DNA of 47,295 nt from Paenibacillus sambharensis (GCF_003233845.1 NZ_QKRB01000034.1:1-47295); one strand, 5' to 3'. Shown: positions 23,920 through 34,671, numbered from the stretch's first letter. Translations and numbers: made by a program. Notes: generated from the sequence alone by a model not told the origin.

Positions 23920-24225
23920 TCAGGTAGCCTGACCAACATCATGCAGTCCGATGATGAGCGTTGTCGGCTTCAAAATAATCGTTCCGCCCTGCGGCTTGGT
24001 GCGCAGATCGTACTCAACGCTGATGATTTCAATCCGCTCTGCTTCGTCGGTCCGTGTGTCATATACAACTTCAAATTCCCGCAGGCCAATCTTGGGAACG
24101 ACTACAAGACCGCCGATCTGAAATGGAAAGGTTGTGGTACCGTAGACGAAAGGCACCGTCAGAATCGGTTCATTATTAATATCCTTTATCTCTACCTGCT
24201 GAACTACCTTATAGCTGTCGCTCAT
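23920..24225 (-). CDS. Hypothetical protein, 101 aa
   Basis: MSDSYKVVQQVEIKDINNEP opens a small beta-rich soluble protein (LTVPFVYGTTTFPFQIGGLVVVPKIGLREFEVVYD). No family recognised, no signal or membrane segment. The start is placed at 24225, with GGGAGG 8 nt upstream, rather than 24252. Single gene with its own terminator. Confidence 0.6.
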   Translation of the reverse strand: MSDSYKVVQQVEIKDINNEPILTVPFVYGTTTFPFQIGGLVVVPKIGLREFEVVYDTRTDEAERIEIISVEYDLRTKPQGGTIILKPTTLIIGLHDVGQAT

Positions 24226-24343
24226 CTGATGTCCTCCCTTGGATTGAAACAATTAATAATATTCCGCTTCCACTTTGAGCTGCTGAAGTCAGCCCTACCT
24301 ATACTATCGGCAGAGGAGGTGCCTTTTCGAAGATTATCCGTGC

Positions 24344-24376
24344 AAAAAAAGCCCGGCCCCTGTCTGGACCGGACTT
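24344..24376 (-). terminator. CYP152-type P450 gene terminator
   Basis: AGTCCGGTCC - AGACA - GGGGCCGGGCT followed by seven T on the minus strand (one G-T pair), just past the P450 stop. Confidence 0.75.
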
Positions 24377-24401
24377 GCTGGATTGAACCCGCTGATGAAT
24401 A

Positions 24402-25661
<1,260 letters not shown>

Positions 25662-25850
25662 CTAAGCACATCCTCCTTTTAATCTTCGTTCGATATAAGT
25701 TAGCTTCTATGTATAAAACCTGCTGATAACATCTGTTACCCGATTCAGACACCAGGCAAACGAATGACTGAACAGCGCACTTCTGCATAAAACAGCTGAA
25801 CAAGGGGAAATTAGGGACAGCATACAACCTTATGGCAGGAGTGAAGGAAT

Positions 25851-26414
25851 GTGGAATCAACGCGCCAGGAGTTATTTGAGAAGCTGGTTACCCTACAGAA
25901 AGAGCTGACCCAGAATGCCATTCAATATTGGAAGCTGTACTCGGGATTTAATACCTGGCAGTTCTGGGCATGTCTTGCGATCATGGTCGGACCGCTGATT
26001 GTGATCTATTTTACAATTGACAGGCGGAGAATTTTTCAAATTGGATTCTTCGGATTTGCGGTGCATATTCTGTTTGCTTATATTGATGCTTCCGGGATTC
26101 GTTCCGGCCTATGGGGATATCCTTATCAAGTACTCCCGTTTTTGCCAAGCTTGTCACTGGACGCTGCCATCATTCCGGTAGCCATCATGCTTGTCTATCA
26201 GTGGACGATTAGGCACAGCAAGAACTTTTACCTGTACGCTATTCTTACAGCTGTCGTCTTCGGGTTTGGCTTTAAACCGCTGCTTGTTTACCTGAACCTG
26301 TTTGAAAAGTATCAATGGGTCAATTATCCGCTGATCTTCCTGCTTTATTTGGTCTTGTACCTGCTGGCCTATTGGCTCACCCGGCTGTTTCTCATAATGA
26401 GGAAGGAGGCATAG
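25851..26414 (+). CDS. CBO0543-like membrane protein
   Basis: 187 residues with five to six hydrophobic helices after a charged helical N-terminus (QELFEKLVTLQKELTQNAIQYW). The pattern IDRRRIFQIGFFGF...GLWGYPYQVLPFLPSLSLDAAIIPVAIMLVYQW is that of the CBO0543 family, common in Bacillus/Paenibacillus and without assigned function. GTG start with AAGGA close upstream. Confidence 0.65.
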   Translation: MESTRQELFEKLVTLQKELTQNAIQYWKLYSGFNTWQFWACLAIMVGPLIVIYFTIDRRRIFQIGFFGFAVHILFAYIDASGIRSGLWGYPYQVLPFLPSLSLDAAIIPVAIMLVYQWTIRHSKNFYLYAILTAVVFGFGFKPLLVYLNLFEKYQWVNYPLIFLLYLVLYLLAYWLTRLFLIMRKEA

Positions 26415-26458
26415 GCGAGGGCTGAAGGCGGTTATTGAACTTGCCGGGCATAACAAAA

Positions 26459-26478
26459 TGACCGGCTTTCGCCGGCCA
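26459..26478 (-). terminator. Hairpin between convergent genes
   Basis: TGGCCGGCGAAAGCCGGTCA followed by TTTTGTTAT on the minus strand. It is a likely terminator for the second P450 gene and may serve the convergent plus-strand gene too. Confidence 0.6.
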
Positions 26479-26509
26479 TTCATGGTTACGGTAATCCTCT
26501 TATTATTCC

Positions 26510-27877
26510 CTATCTTGCCGACAGCCTGACTTTCATCCCGTCCCGCGGTCTCAAGGTTATTGAAGGCTCCAGAACTACAGTATGTTCCGGCAGCAGTTCC
26601 AGCTTATACGATTGCGCAACTGCGGCCAGCAGAAGCACGGCTTCCATCATGGCGAAATTACTGCCAATACATACGCGCGGACCTGCCCCGAATGGAAAAT
26701 AAGCATAGGATGGCAGATTGCTCTCGAACTCGCTGGTCCATCTATCAGGATGAAATGATTCGGGTTCCGCATAATAACCCGGGTGGCGGTGCATAATCCA
26801 CTGGCTTAACGCAACCTCACACCCTGCAGGAAGTGTATACCCCTCAAGCTCTACATCCGTCAATGCCTCGCGGGAGATCATCCAAACCGGCGGATATAAA
26901 CGCATGGACTCTTTAATAATGGACTGTGTATAAACCAGGCTGGGGATATCCTGCAGGCCGGGCAGACGTCCATTCAGCACCTCGTCCAGCTCATCCGTGA
27001 GCTTCTGATAAGCGGCAGGATGCTGACCGAGGGCGTATAAGCTCCAGCTGAGTGCGTTCGCCGTTGTTTCATGCCCAGCCAGGAAGAGTGACATCACTTC
27101 ATCACGCAGCTGTTCATCGGTCATGCCTGACCCGTCATCATCACGTGCCAGCAGCAGCATCGACAGCAGATCGCCATGATCCTGATTCTCCTGCTGCCTT
27201 CGCTGATCAATTATCGTATAGATAATCCGGTCAAGCTCTTCGACACTCTGCTTAAGCTCCGAATGCCCGCGCAGCGGCAGCTGCACGGGCAGCATCTCCA
27301 GCAGCCGCCTGCTGACGCTGGTCGACTGCTTCACATATTGATGCAGCACCTGATCAAGCGCCCTGCCCACCGTCTTCGCATCCTCTGAAGCCGTCAGATC
27401 TACGTTGAACAGTGTGCGGGCTACAATTTCCATCGTACATTGCATCATATCCTGGTGGATGTCCCGGATCTCGCCGTCCCGCCAGCCCTCCAGCATACGA
27501 GAAGCGCTGTGAGTCATGGCTTCTGCATAGCTGTTGATACGGTGCTGGTGGAAAGCCGGCTGAGTGAGCCTCCTTTGGCGCAGCCAGAATTCCCCTTCAC
27601 TTGTTATTAGACCGTTGCCCAGTACAAGCTTTAATATCGGGTCCCGCTGGTAGCCCTTCTTGAACTGCTTCTGCGTATTAACGAGTACATAGCGTATATC
27701 CTCCGGACGGCTGAGAATATACATATCCCTGTCTTTCTCAAGCGTCAGCTTGATCACAGGGCCATATTTATCCGTACAGGTCGAGAAGAACTTGAGCGGA
27801 TTCGAGCCAAGATCCAAGAAGTTTCCCAGAATAGGAATCGGTCTTGGACCTGGCACGGTATTCCCTGTTTTACGCAT
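26510..27877 (-). CDS. Cytochrome P450 (CYP102-clade-like, stand-alone)
   Basis: 455 residues. Proline-rich start (VPGPRPIPILGNFLDLG), I-helix LAGHETTAN with the acid-alcohol pair, ExxR (KESMRLYPPVW), PERF-like FHPDRW and haem loop FPFGAGPRVCIGSNFA. It is a conventional monooxygenase that needs a separate redox partner; none is encoded nearby. The sequence style is that of class II P450s (CYP102/CYP110 relatives), which often act on fatty acids or terpenes. GAGGAG precedes the ATG. Confidence 0.85.
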   Translation of the reverse strand: MRKTGNTVPGPRPIPILGNFLDLGSNPLKFFSTCTDKYGPVIKLTLEKDRDMYILSRPEDIRYVLVNTQKQFKKGYQRDPILKLVLGNGLITSEGEFWLRQRRLTQPAFHQHRINSYAEAMTHSASRMLEGWRDGEIRDIHQDMMQCTMEIVARTLFNVDLTASEDAKTVGRALDQVLHQYVKQSTSVSRRLLEMLPVQLPLRGHSELKQSVEELDRIIYTIIDQRRQQENQDHGDLLSMLLLARDDDGSGMTDEQLRDEVMSLFLAGHETTANALSWSLYALGQHPAAYQKLTDELDEVLNGRLPGLQDIPSLVYTQSIIKESMRLYPPVWMISREALTDVELEGYTLPAGCEVALSQWIMHRHPGYYAEPESFHPDRWTSEFESNLPSYAYFPFGAGPRVCIGSNFAMMEAVLLLAAVAQSYKLELLPEHTVVLEPSITLRPRDGMKVRLSAR

Positions 27878-27989
27878 ACCATCAACTCCTCTGCAGCAGA
27901 TTTGGGAATGCCTTATGTCTGTACAGGAAGCGGAAGCTTGTTCTCTTATACGTATGCCAGATTTCGAACATTAGGATCACACCAGCCAT

Positions 27990-28298
27990 CTAGTACTCAT
28001 TCTTCTTCCATATTTTCGCCGAATGATCCTTGAAGATCCGTATAAAAGGCTGCGGATCCTCGTGAACCGTGTAGGAATATACCCCCTTGCTGGTATGTAA
28101 ATATAAAAAGCCCCCCTCACCGCCCCCAAGCCTGCGGTACGACATATCGAACACATCCCGGATCGGGAACTGCCTGTGCTGGGTCACAATTTTGTCCACA
28201 TACAAATACATCATCCGGTCAGCCACAATGTTCTGCTGCTCAAGTCCGGTAACGACACGCTTCACCTTATAATAGGGCTGTTCTGCGAGGCACTTCAT
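27990..28298 (-). CDS. Small conserved protein, 102 aa
   Basis: MKCLAEQPYYKVKRVVTGLEQ... with FPIRDVFDMSYRRLGGGEGGFLYLHTSKGVYSYTVHEDPQPFIRIFK. The pattern suggests a PH-like or LytTR-like beta domain used in small Bacillus/Paenibacillus proteins; function unknown. GGGAGAG stands upstream of the ATG. Single gene. Confidence 0.6.
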   Translation of the reverse strand: MKCLAEQPYYKVKRVVTGLEQQNIVADRMMYLYVDKIVTQHRQFPIRDVFDMSYRRLGGGEGGFLYLHTSKGVYSYTVHEDPQPFIRIFKDHSAKIWKKNEY

Positions 28299-28496
28299 GC
28301 TCTCTCCCCCTTCCGTGATCCGCTATTCTAAAGTCTCCATATGACTTATTATACAGCCGGATGGCGCTGAACCCAAATGCCCCAGACTCATAACCTGCGA
28401 AAACAATAGGCTTGCGGTCACGTGTTTCACTCCTGGATGACGGGGTAATTAGAGGCAGACAGACAAACCATACTACACGCAAGGGAGATGAAACGC

Positions 28497-28769
28497 ATGG
28501 AATTCTTATGGTATCTAATTATCGGTGGTGTCATTGGTTGGCTCGCAGGACTGATTACAGGACGCGATATTCCTGGCGGTATTATCGGTAACATTATTGC
28601 AGGTATTATCGGTGCATGGCTCGGCGGTCTGCTGCTCGGAGCTTGGGGTCCAGAGGTGGGCGACATCTACTTAATCCCTGCTCTGATCGGCGCTATCGTC
28701 CTCGTGCTTGTCGTGAGCGCCATCATGCGCATGATGCGCAACCGTGACCGTGGTCATGGTCACAGCTAA
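28497..28769 (+). CDS. GlsB/YeaQ/YmgE family stress membrane protein
   Basis: 90 residues of glycine-rich membrane helices: LIIGGVIGWLAGLITG, GGIIGNIIAGIIGAWLGGLLLG and LIGAIVLVLVVSAIMRM, then a basic His-rich tail. Typical of the transglycosylase-associated / GlsB family, small stress-induced membrane proteins. The start at 28497 has AAGGGAGA at proper distance; the ATG at 28488 overlaps that site. Confidence 0.85.
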   Translation: MEFLWYLIIGGVIGWLAGLITGRDIPGGIIGNIIAGIIGAWLGGLLLGAWGPEVGDIYLIPALIGAIVLVLVVSAIMRMMRNRDRGHGHS

Positions 28770-28820
28770 ATTTAGTTCATGAATCTACACATGTATGTCT
28801 ATTGTTACTATAGTAAACTT

Positions 28821-28858
28821 AAGACCCTCGCCGCTTCGATCCAGAAGCCGAGGGTCTT
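28821..28858 (+). terminator. Rho-independent terminator
   Basis: AAGACCCTCG ... CGAGGGTCTT followed by CTTGTTGTTG, downstream of the GlsB-type gene. Confidence 0.75.
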
Positions 28859-28959
28859 CTTGTTGTTGTAGGAGTATTCCTGTCCTGCTGCCCGGCAGCG
28901 CTTCGTCCGCTGTTGCGATGGGTAATAGATGGTAGACGACCCTAATGGAGGTGAGGCAG

Positions 28960-29142
28960 ATGCCAGAAAATATGGATCACCAGTCCAAGCCCGAAGACAA
29001 GCAGGTTACGGACCATAAGAACAAGAAGGACGACAAGCATGAAGGCAGCTATAATGTTAATGCCACCAGCAGCACAGGGACCCGAATGGTAGGCTCGGAA
29101 GGCCGCAAGGGCGGGAGCCCAGACAGCTATGGCGGCAACTAA
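28960..29142 (+). CDS. Small hydrophilic protein, 60 aa
   Basis: MPENMDHQSKPEDKQVTDHK... is very rich in Lys, Asp, Gly, Asn and Ser, with no hydrophobic core. It is probably disordered and may be a stress or spore-type small protein; that is an inference. GGAGGTGA lies upstream of the ATG at 28960. A strong terminator follows directly, which supports a real gene. Confidence 0.6.
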   Translation: MPENMDHQSKPEDKQVTDHKNKKDDKHEGSYNVNATSSTGTRMVGSEGRKGGSPDSYGGN

Positions 29143-29167
29143 ATATTCATCATAAGGGTAAAAAAGC

Positions 29168-29224
29168 TCCCGCAGCAAACCGCAATATTCATCTAACGCG
29201 GTCTGCTGCGGGATGCTGTTTTAT
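29168..29224 (+). terminator. Strong hairpin terminator
   Basis: TCCCGCAGCA-AACCGC ... GCGGTC-TGCTGCGGGA followed by TGCTGTTTTATT. It lies between the convergent small-protein gene and the GH13 gene. Confidence 0.75.
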
Positions 29225-29236
29225 TCGAGGCCTTAT

Positions 29237-30946
29237 TCAGCGCCAGACCATTGCCTCATAAGGCTTAAGCTGGCAGCCGCCTTGAATCGTCTCATCGGTC
29301 ATCATGCGCTCTTCCTCGTAGTTATGAATCAACAGTTCGCGATCTCCATTCTTCCAATAGGCTATCAGCTCAGGAGACAGCTCAAGTTCCACTTCCACTT
29401 CTGAGAAGTTCATGATTATCAACCACTGCTCATCTTCATACTCCCTTTTATATATGAGCAGCTGCTCATGCTCCTCAAGCAGCGGCGTGTAACATCCATA
29501 GACGAGTGCCCGATTTGCCCGGCGCAGTGCGATCATTCTCTTATAATAGTTAAGAACTGACCGGTTATCTTGAAGCTGTCCTGCAGCATGAATTTCCTTG
29601 TAATTTGGATTCACTGGCATCCAGGGTATACCATCCGTGAAGCCTGCCTCCCGGCTATTTTCCCACTGCAGGGGTGTTCGGGCATTATCCCTGGATTTCC
29701 TGCGAATCCGCTGCATGATCTGGTCCTCGTCATGGCCTTTATCCAACACCATGGTTCGGAAATAAGCTAAGGCTTGCTGTTCTTTAAAGTCCTCAATGCC
29801 CTGCAGATGATCCGCATTCGTCATGCCGAGCTCCTCGCCCTGATAGATAAATGGTGTGCCGCGCAGCGTCAGCAGCAGGGTAGCCAACAGCTTCGCGGAT
29901 GCCTCCCGATATTCACCTTCATGTCCCAGGTATGAGACGAGCCGGGGATGGTCATGATTGCTGAGGTACAAGCCTATCCACCCCTGTCCGTGAAGTTCCT
30001 GCTGCCAGTTCTTCACAATAGACTTTAATTCTGTAAGCGTCCACTGCTTTTCCTCCCACATATCATGCTCGGGATCCGCAATCTTCGATGCTTCGATCAT
30101 TAGCACCATATCCAGCTCCTTCTGTTCGGGAGAGGTATAACGCTTAACATCATCGATGGTTACGGAGGATGTCTCGCCTGCTGTTACAATCGGATACTGC
30201 GAGAAAACCTCGTGCAGCTCTTTCAGATACGTATGGATATTAGGTCCGTTCTTATAATGAGGCTCTCCATTAGCCTGCAGCTTCTCTTCCGGACTTCGTT
30301 CTGCATCCGGCAGATCACTTTCCTTGGAAATGACGTTAACGGCATCTATCCGGAAGCCGTCAATCCCCTTGTCGAGCCAGAACCGTATTATATTCCGCAT
30401 TTCACGGCGCACCTTCGGATTATCCCAATTCAGGTCCGGTTGTCTCCGGCTGTAGAGGTGAAAGTAATACTCCCTCGTATGCGGATCGTATGTCCAGACT
30501 GATTCACCCAGGTAGGAAAGCCAGTTGTTCGGCGGACTGCCGTCTTCCTTGCCCGGACGCCAGATGTAATAGTCCCGGTATGGATTATCTGCGGAACTGC
30601 GCGCTTCAATAAACCAGGGATGCTCATCTGATGTATGATTGACAACCAGATCCATAAGAAGCTTCATTCCCCGTTTATGAATCTCATCAAGCAGCAGCTC
30701 AAAGTCGGCCATCGATCCATATTCCCCGGCGATCCTATAATGGTCGCGAATATCGTATCCGTAATCAGCATTAGGCGAACTGTAGACCGGCGTTATCCAG
30801 AGCGTCTCCACGCCCAGCTCTTCCAGATAATCCAGCTTCTCCAGAATTCCGCCCAGATCGCCAACACCATCTCCATTACTGTCTTTGAAGCTTCTCGGAT
30901 AAATTTCATACACAACGCTTTCCTTCCACCATTGTCTCTCCTCCAT
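29237..30946 (-). CDS. GH13 alpha-glucosidase / oligo-1,6-glucosidase
   Basis: 569 residues, cytoplasmic. It hydrolyses terminal alpha-glucosidic bonds of short malto- or isomalto-oligosaccharides. N-terminal WWKESVVYEIYPRSFKDSNGDGVGDL, region I DLVVNHTSDEH, nucleophile in GFRIDAVN (Asp about 200), acid in TAGETSS, and the third acid in LSNHDHPR. Length and motifs fit subfamily GH13_31 (MalL-like). No phosphotransferase partner adjacent, so trehalose-6-phosphate hydrolase is less likely. Single gene. Confidence 0.85.
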   Translation of the reverse strand: MEERQWWKESVVYEIYPRSFKDSNGDGVGDLGGILEKLDYLEELGVETLWITPVYSSPNADYGYDIRDHYRIAGEYGSMADFELLLDEIHKRGMKLLMDLVVNHTSDEHPWFIEARSSADNPYRDYYIWRPGKEDGSPPNNWLSYLGESVWTYDPHTREYYFHLYSRRQPDLNWDNPKVRREMRNIIRFWLDKGIDGFRIDAVNVISKESDLPDAERSPEEKLQANGEPHYKNGPNIHTYLKELHEVFSQYPIVTAGETSSVTIDDVKRYTSPEQKELDMVLMIEASKIADPEHDMWEEKQWTLTELKSIVKNWQQELHGQGWIGLYLSNHDHPRLVSYLGHEGEYREASAKLLATLLLTLRGTPFIYQGEELGMTNADHLQGIEDFKEQQALAYFRTMVLDKGHDEDQIMQRIRRKSRDNARTPLQWENSREAGFTDGIPWMPVNPNYKEIHAAGQLQDNRSVLNYYKRMIALRRANRALVYGCYTPLLEEHEQLLIYKREYEDEQWLIIMNFSEVEVELELSPELIAYWKNGDRELLIHNYEEERMMTDETIQGGCQLKPYEAMVWR

Positions 30947-31047
30947 TAATTCCCCTCCCCTGCTGCGTGATACAGCTTCGTTTATCTAACCCCTTCCCTA
31001 TCATTTATCCTTTTCCAGCCGGAATAAATCTTCACCGGTTCAGCAAG

Positions 31048-31075
31048 AAGACCGCCTGGATGTCCAGACGGTCTT
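31048..31075 (-). terminator. Rho-independent terminator
   Basis: AAGACCGTCTGGACATCCAGGCGGTCTT (14-bp arms with one G-T pair), followed by CTTGCT on the minus strand, after the 116-aa gene. Confidence 0.65.
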
Positions 31076-31092
31076 CGATGTATTTATTCTTC

Positions 31093-31443
31093 TCATTCAC
31101 CCACCCGGGTATAAGAGTCCGAATATTTGTTTACAAGTCCCCGGAAGACAAGCTTAGGCTGCGCGGCATGTGCAATGACCTCCAGAATCTCGAAGGGCTG
31201 CTCAGCTTCCTTGGCAGATTCATGAATCTGGATACAGATATCGTGGATCGTTTCCATGAATTCACCCTCCCACAGGGTGTACATATAAGCCAGATGCAGC
31301 TCGCATGCAACCTCGGGTTCAAGGTTAAGGCACGTTGATATCGTCATAACACTACTGTGGAAGGTCGCCCAGTCCCGCGTGTCCAGTGTATAGCCTGCCG
31401 CGTCTGTTAGGGTCTTTACAATATCTTTGCTGGTAATCGCCAT
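31093..31443 (-). CDS. Hypothetical protein, 116 aa
   Basis: A soluble, mostly helical protein (MAITSKDIVKTLTDAAGYTL, CELHLAYMYTLWEGEFMETIHDICIQIHESAKEAEQPFEIL). It has four Cys and several His but no clear metal motif. No family recognised. Stand-alone gene with its own terminator. Confidence 0.55.
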   Translation of the reverse strand: MAITSKDIVKTLTDAAGYTLDTRDWATFHSSVMTISTCLNLEPEVACELHLAYMYTLWEGEFMETIHDICIQIHESAKEAEQPFEILEVIAHAAQPKLVFRGLVNKYSDSYTRVGE

Positions 31444-31562
31444 GTCGAGCCCTCCGCTTGTCGGTCAGATTGGGGCAGATGGTTAATAGAGTTGACTATG
31501 CCATCTGTGCCTACTTCTATTATCGGCAGTACCGGCCCCAATAAGTAGACCAGAGCGCTGCT

Positions 31563-31885
31563 TCATTGCTCCACTGCCGGCCTCCACCACTCCCATGCGT
31601 CCAGATAAGCCTGCAGGTCATGCGGATGGTGCTTCAAGCAGGTGGAGATCCGGAAATACAAGCCGATCAGAACCTCTTCATATATTCGGTCCTGCTTCGT
31701 ACCAACAGCCAGCTGCTCGAATGCCGCGCTAATCGTCTCATACGAGAGGTCATCCGGCGAAGAGCAAAAGGCGTAGATGAGATCATAAGCCGGCGGGCCA
31801 ATGACAGGCTGCGGATCGATAATGCCGCATAGCCGTCCGTCGTTGTCAAACAACAAGGCAGACCCGGTTAAGTCGTTATTGCCTG
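31563..31885 (-). pseudogene. C-terminal fragment of an APH-type phosphotransferase
   Basis: LTGSALLFDNDGRLCGIIDPQPVIGPPAYDLIYAF is the catalytic-loop to Mg-binding part of an aminoglycoside-phosphotransferase/choline-kinase fold (IDP = DFG-equivalent). The start of the domain, including the ATP-binding lobe, is absent. The HGD-x4-N loop reads NND-x4-A, so the catalytic His and Asn positions are changed. The 5' boundary runs straight into the 3' end of the serine hydrolase gene. An ATG at 31856 could express 97 residues, but activity is unlikely. Confidence 0.6.
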
Positions 31886-33922
31886 TTAAACAATGGACTT
31901 CACGATATCTGCCACCTTGATCAGCATAGCAGCAGATTCCTGGCGAAGCAACCGGTCCTTCGGGCGGAAATGGGCCGCGCCTTGTTCATCCACCTTTACC
32001 TCTGGGCCATACAATCCGGCTCCCACCACATATTGTATGGACTCCTCCGCCCAGGGAGACGACTTATCCGCCAGCTTGGCGGTAAAATCAGGGAAACCGA
32101 CAGCCTTGGCGAACCGGTGAAGCATGACGGCGGCTTCCTCCCTTGTTATCGGCCGGTCAGGCTTAAACTTCCCGTTCTTAGTGCCTTGAATAGCTTGAAG
32201 CTCTGTTAAGGTCTGAATTTCCGGTTCATACTTGTGGCCCTTCACATCCTTGAAGAGTGACGGCGTTCTTGAAGGGGTAAGGCCTGCCATCCGCATAATC
32301 TGCGCGGCAAACTCTCCGCGTGTGACGGGCTCTGCCGGACCAAAGCGCTCCGCATTGTCCTCATCCAGGGCAGCCCCTAGACTCCTCATCTTATAAATAT
32401 ACGCAGCGTAAGCATGATCTTCCGGCACATCCTTGTAAGGCTCAAGCACAGGGGCCTTCGCTGCCCAGGAATCCGGGATGGTGTAGTAGAAGTAAGCGAC
32501 ATCCCCGGAATCATCTTCCTTGAAAGCGGCAAGGTTCCCGTCCTCATCCTGGAAGAGGAGCGGTTCGACCTGCCGCAGCTTGCGCTCGCCGTACATATCC
32601 TTGACCAGCAGATAGCCCTGCTCCGGCTTCACTTCATAGAATAACAGGGGCACCCGGAGATTCCGGTAAATCCCTTCAAAGCGCTGCAGCTCTGATTTGC
32701 TGGCATCGATCGGCTGGCGCGGCTGATCCTCCTGCGGATAATAATGATCCATGAACGCTTCGAACAATGCAACCCGTACATCCACCGCATCTGTGTTCGT
32801 TACAATGAAACCGCCGACGTTCTTCTCCGGCAGCAGCCAGAGCCAGGAATGGTAGCCCTGAAGGTCGCCGCCTTTTCCAATGACAACCTGCCCGTTAAAC
32901 ATCTGATGAAAGAACATTTCAAAGCCAAGCCCTGCGTTCGGCAGCTCCTCATGAATGCCGACATGTGCTTGATGCATAAGTGCAGTCGTGTCCGCACTCA
33001 GAATCCGGCCGTCTCCAAGCTTACCTCCATCTAGATTCGCCAGCATATACTTCGCGATATCTGAATTCGTGGCAAACATGCCGCCATCGGGTGCAATTGT
33101 CGGTATCATAGGATACACCGGATAAGCCTGCCCTTTGCTGTTATAACCGGTTGCAAGCTGGCTCTTCACCTGCTCGGTAATCCGGAAGTCGCTGTCGTTC
33201 ATGCCAAGCGGCTCGAAGATCCGCTCTTCCACAACCTCTTCGAACGGCTTCCCTGTCACATTCTGGACAACAAGCCCCTGCAGATTGAAGGCATAGTTAT
33301 CATAGCGGTAAGCCTCACCCGGGGCAATGACGATATCCGGCCGGGCATCCTTGATGAACTGCTCAAGCGAATAGTCAGCTCCTGTCTGTTCGGAAGGGAC
33401 GGCAACCGAATCCGTAAATTCAAACCCGGTCGTATGAGTCAGCAGGTGCCGGATTAACAATGGCTTGCCTGTCTTGTTCGTGAATGTTATCCCGTTCAGA
33501 TATTTCTCGACCTCATCATCCAGGCTGACCTTCCCCTCCTCCACAAGCTGCATCAAGGCAGTGGCCGTAAACAGCTTTGAGACAGACGCCATGCGGAACA
33601 TCGTCTTGTCTGGTTTGACCGGCAGGCGGCTCTCCACATCGGCGTATCCGTAACCTTTGTTCAGGACCACATTCCCTTCTGCCACGACTGTAAACGCAGC
33701 ACCTGTCAGCTTATCCTTGATCTCTGGTGTTTCGAAGAACGAATCCGCGAAGGCTTCAACCTCCTTCGGGTCGGTTGGCCCTGCCGCAGCAGCTGGGGGA
33801 GCTGCGGCAGCGAATGCCGCCATAGGTGCTGTAAGCAGCGACAATGCCAGCAGACCGGCCGCGGCCCGGCGAAACAAGCGGCTCACTTTGGGCTTGGAAT
33901 CGGCGTTTAACATTGGGATCAA
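31886..33922 (-). CDS. Secreted serine hydrolase with SLH anchor
   Basis: 678 residues. Signal peptide (about 1-40) ending AAFAAAAP; a class-C beta-lactamase/DD-peptidase-like domain (about 55-400) with SVSK (Ser-x-x-Lys), YDN (Tyr-x-Asn) and a GKGGDLQGYHS third motif; a linker domain; and three S-layer-homology repeats (about 500-678, e.g. FKDVKGHKYEPEIQTLTELQAIQG) that bind the pyruvylated cell-wall polymer. It is thus a cell-surface penicillin-binding-like esterase or peptidase. TTG start at 33922 with GAGGAGAG upstream; an ATG at 33913 is the alternative. Confidence 0.85.
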   Translation of the reverse strand: MIPMLNADSKPKVSRLFRRAAAGLLALSLLTAPMAAFAAAAPPAAAAGPTDPKEVEAFADSFFETPEIKDKLTGAAFTVVAEGNVVLNKGYGYADVESRLPVKPDKTMFRMASVSKLFTATALMQLVEEGKVSLDDEVEKYLNGITFTNKTGKPLLIRHLLTHTTGFEFTDSVAVPSEQTGADYSLEQFIKDARPDIVIAPGEAYRYDNYAFNLQGLVVQNVTGKPFEEVVEERIFEPLGMNDSDFRITEQVKSQLATGYNSKGQAYPVYPMIPTIAPDGGMFATNSDIAKYMLANLDGGKLGDGRILSADTTALMHQAHVGIHEELPNAGLGFEMFFHQMFNGQVVIGKGGDLQGYHSWLWLLPEKNVGGFIVTNTDAVDVRVALFEAFMDHYYPQEDQPRQPIDASKSELQRFEGIYRNLRVPLLFYEVKPEQGYLLVKDMYGERKLRQVEPLLFQDEDGNLAAFKEDDSGDVAYFYYTIPDSWAAKAPVLEPYKDVPEDHAYAAYIYKMRSLGAALDEDNAERFGPAEPVTRGEFAAQIMRMAGLTPSRTPSLFKDVKGHKYEPEIQTLTELQAIQGTKNGKFKPDRPITREEAAVMLHRFAKAVGFPDFTAKLADKSSPWAEESIQYVVGAGLYGPEVKVDEQGAAHFRPKDRLLRQESAAMLIKVADIVKSIV

Positions 33923-34085
33923 ATGAACTCTCTCCTCTCATAGTTATGTACGGTGTAGTCCGGCTCCTGCTGTTAATCCCACTATACCTGCAGCTTCCGC
34001 TCCCCGACACCGGCCGGAGTCCAGCCGCTAAACCCGACCTGCGTCGGGAATAGGAGCTGGACCTAATACCCTCTCGAAGCACGAC

Positions 34086-34124
34086 AAAAAAAGCAGCACC
34101 CTTCTCCGTGGAGAAAGGCGCTGC
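34086..34124 (-). terminator. ohr terminator
   Basis: GGCAGCGCCTTTCTCC ... GGAGAAGGGTGCTGC followed by seven T on the minus strand. Confidence 0.8.
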
Positions 34125-34152
34125 CTGGTTTCATAACCCAGTTGTAACTGAT

Positions 34153-34578
34153 TTACTCTTCAGCCTGCAGATTCACCTTAATATTGCCTCTTGTTGCCTT
34201 GGAATACGGGCAGACTTGATGGGCCTGCTCAATGAGGTCCTGGGCGGTTTGCCGGTCGACGCCATCTACCTTGGCGTTCAGCTCGACCTCCAGCTTGAAG
34301 CCATTGTCTGTCTCATCCTTCAGGATGGACACCTTGGCTGTAACCTTCGTTCCCTGCACGCCCTGAATCTTCTTGTTGCGAATAACCAGGTTAAGAGCAC
34401 TGTCGAAGCATGCCGCATATCCGGCCGCAAACAGCTGCTCAGGGTTCGTTCCTTCTCCCCCGGCTCCGCCAAGCGATTTGGGCATCTTCACATCCAGATT
34501 AATGATGCCATCGGATGAAACGACCTGTCCCTCACGGCCGCCCTTCGCTGTCACTTCCGCTGTGTAAAGTGGGTTCAT
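34153..34578 (-). CDS. ohr: Organic hydroperoxide resistance protein (Ohr/OsmC)
   Basis: 141 residues. A thiol peroxidase that reduces organic hydroperoxides using a reactive cysteine pair: AACFDSAL (peroxidatic Cys) and VCPYSKATRGN (resolving Cys). It has the Ohr-type start MNPLYTAEVTAKGGREG and normal family length. The start at 34578 has TTGGAGGG upstream; the frame to 34593 adds five unsupported residues. No OhrR regulator gene adjacent. Confidence 0.92.
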   Translation of the reverse strand: MNPLYTAEVTAKGGREGQVVSSDGIINLDVKMPKSLGGAGGEGTNPEQLFAAGYAACFDSALNLVIRNKKIQGVQGTKVTAKVSILKDETDNGFKLEVELNAKVDGVDRQTAQDLIEQAHQVCPYSKATRGNIKVNLQAEE

Positions 34579-34671
34579 GGTTAATCCCTCCAATCGGTTA
34601 TGCCTACAGTACAGGTATACCCTAATTGAACGAACCCTTAAACGGCCATCCGGACTCGTTTCACCAAACCG

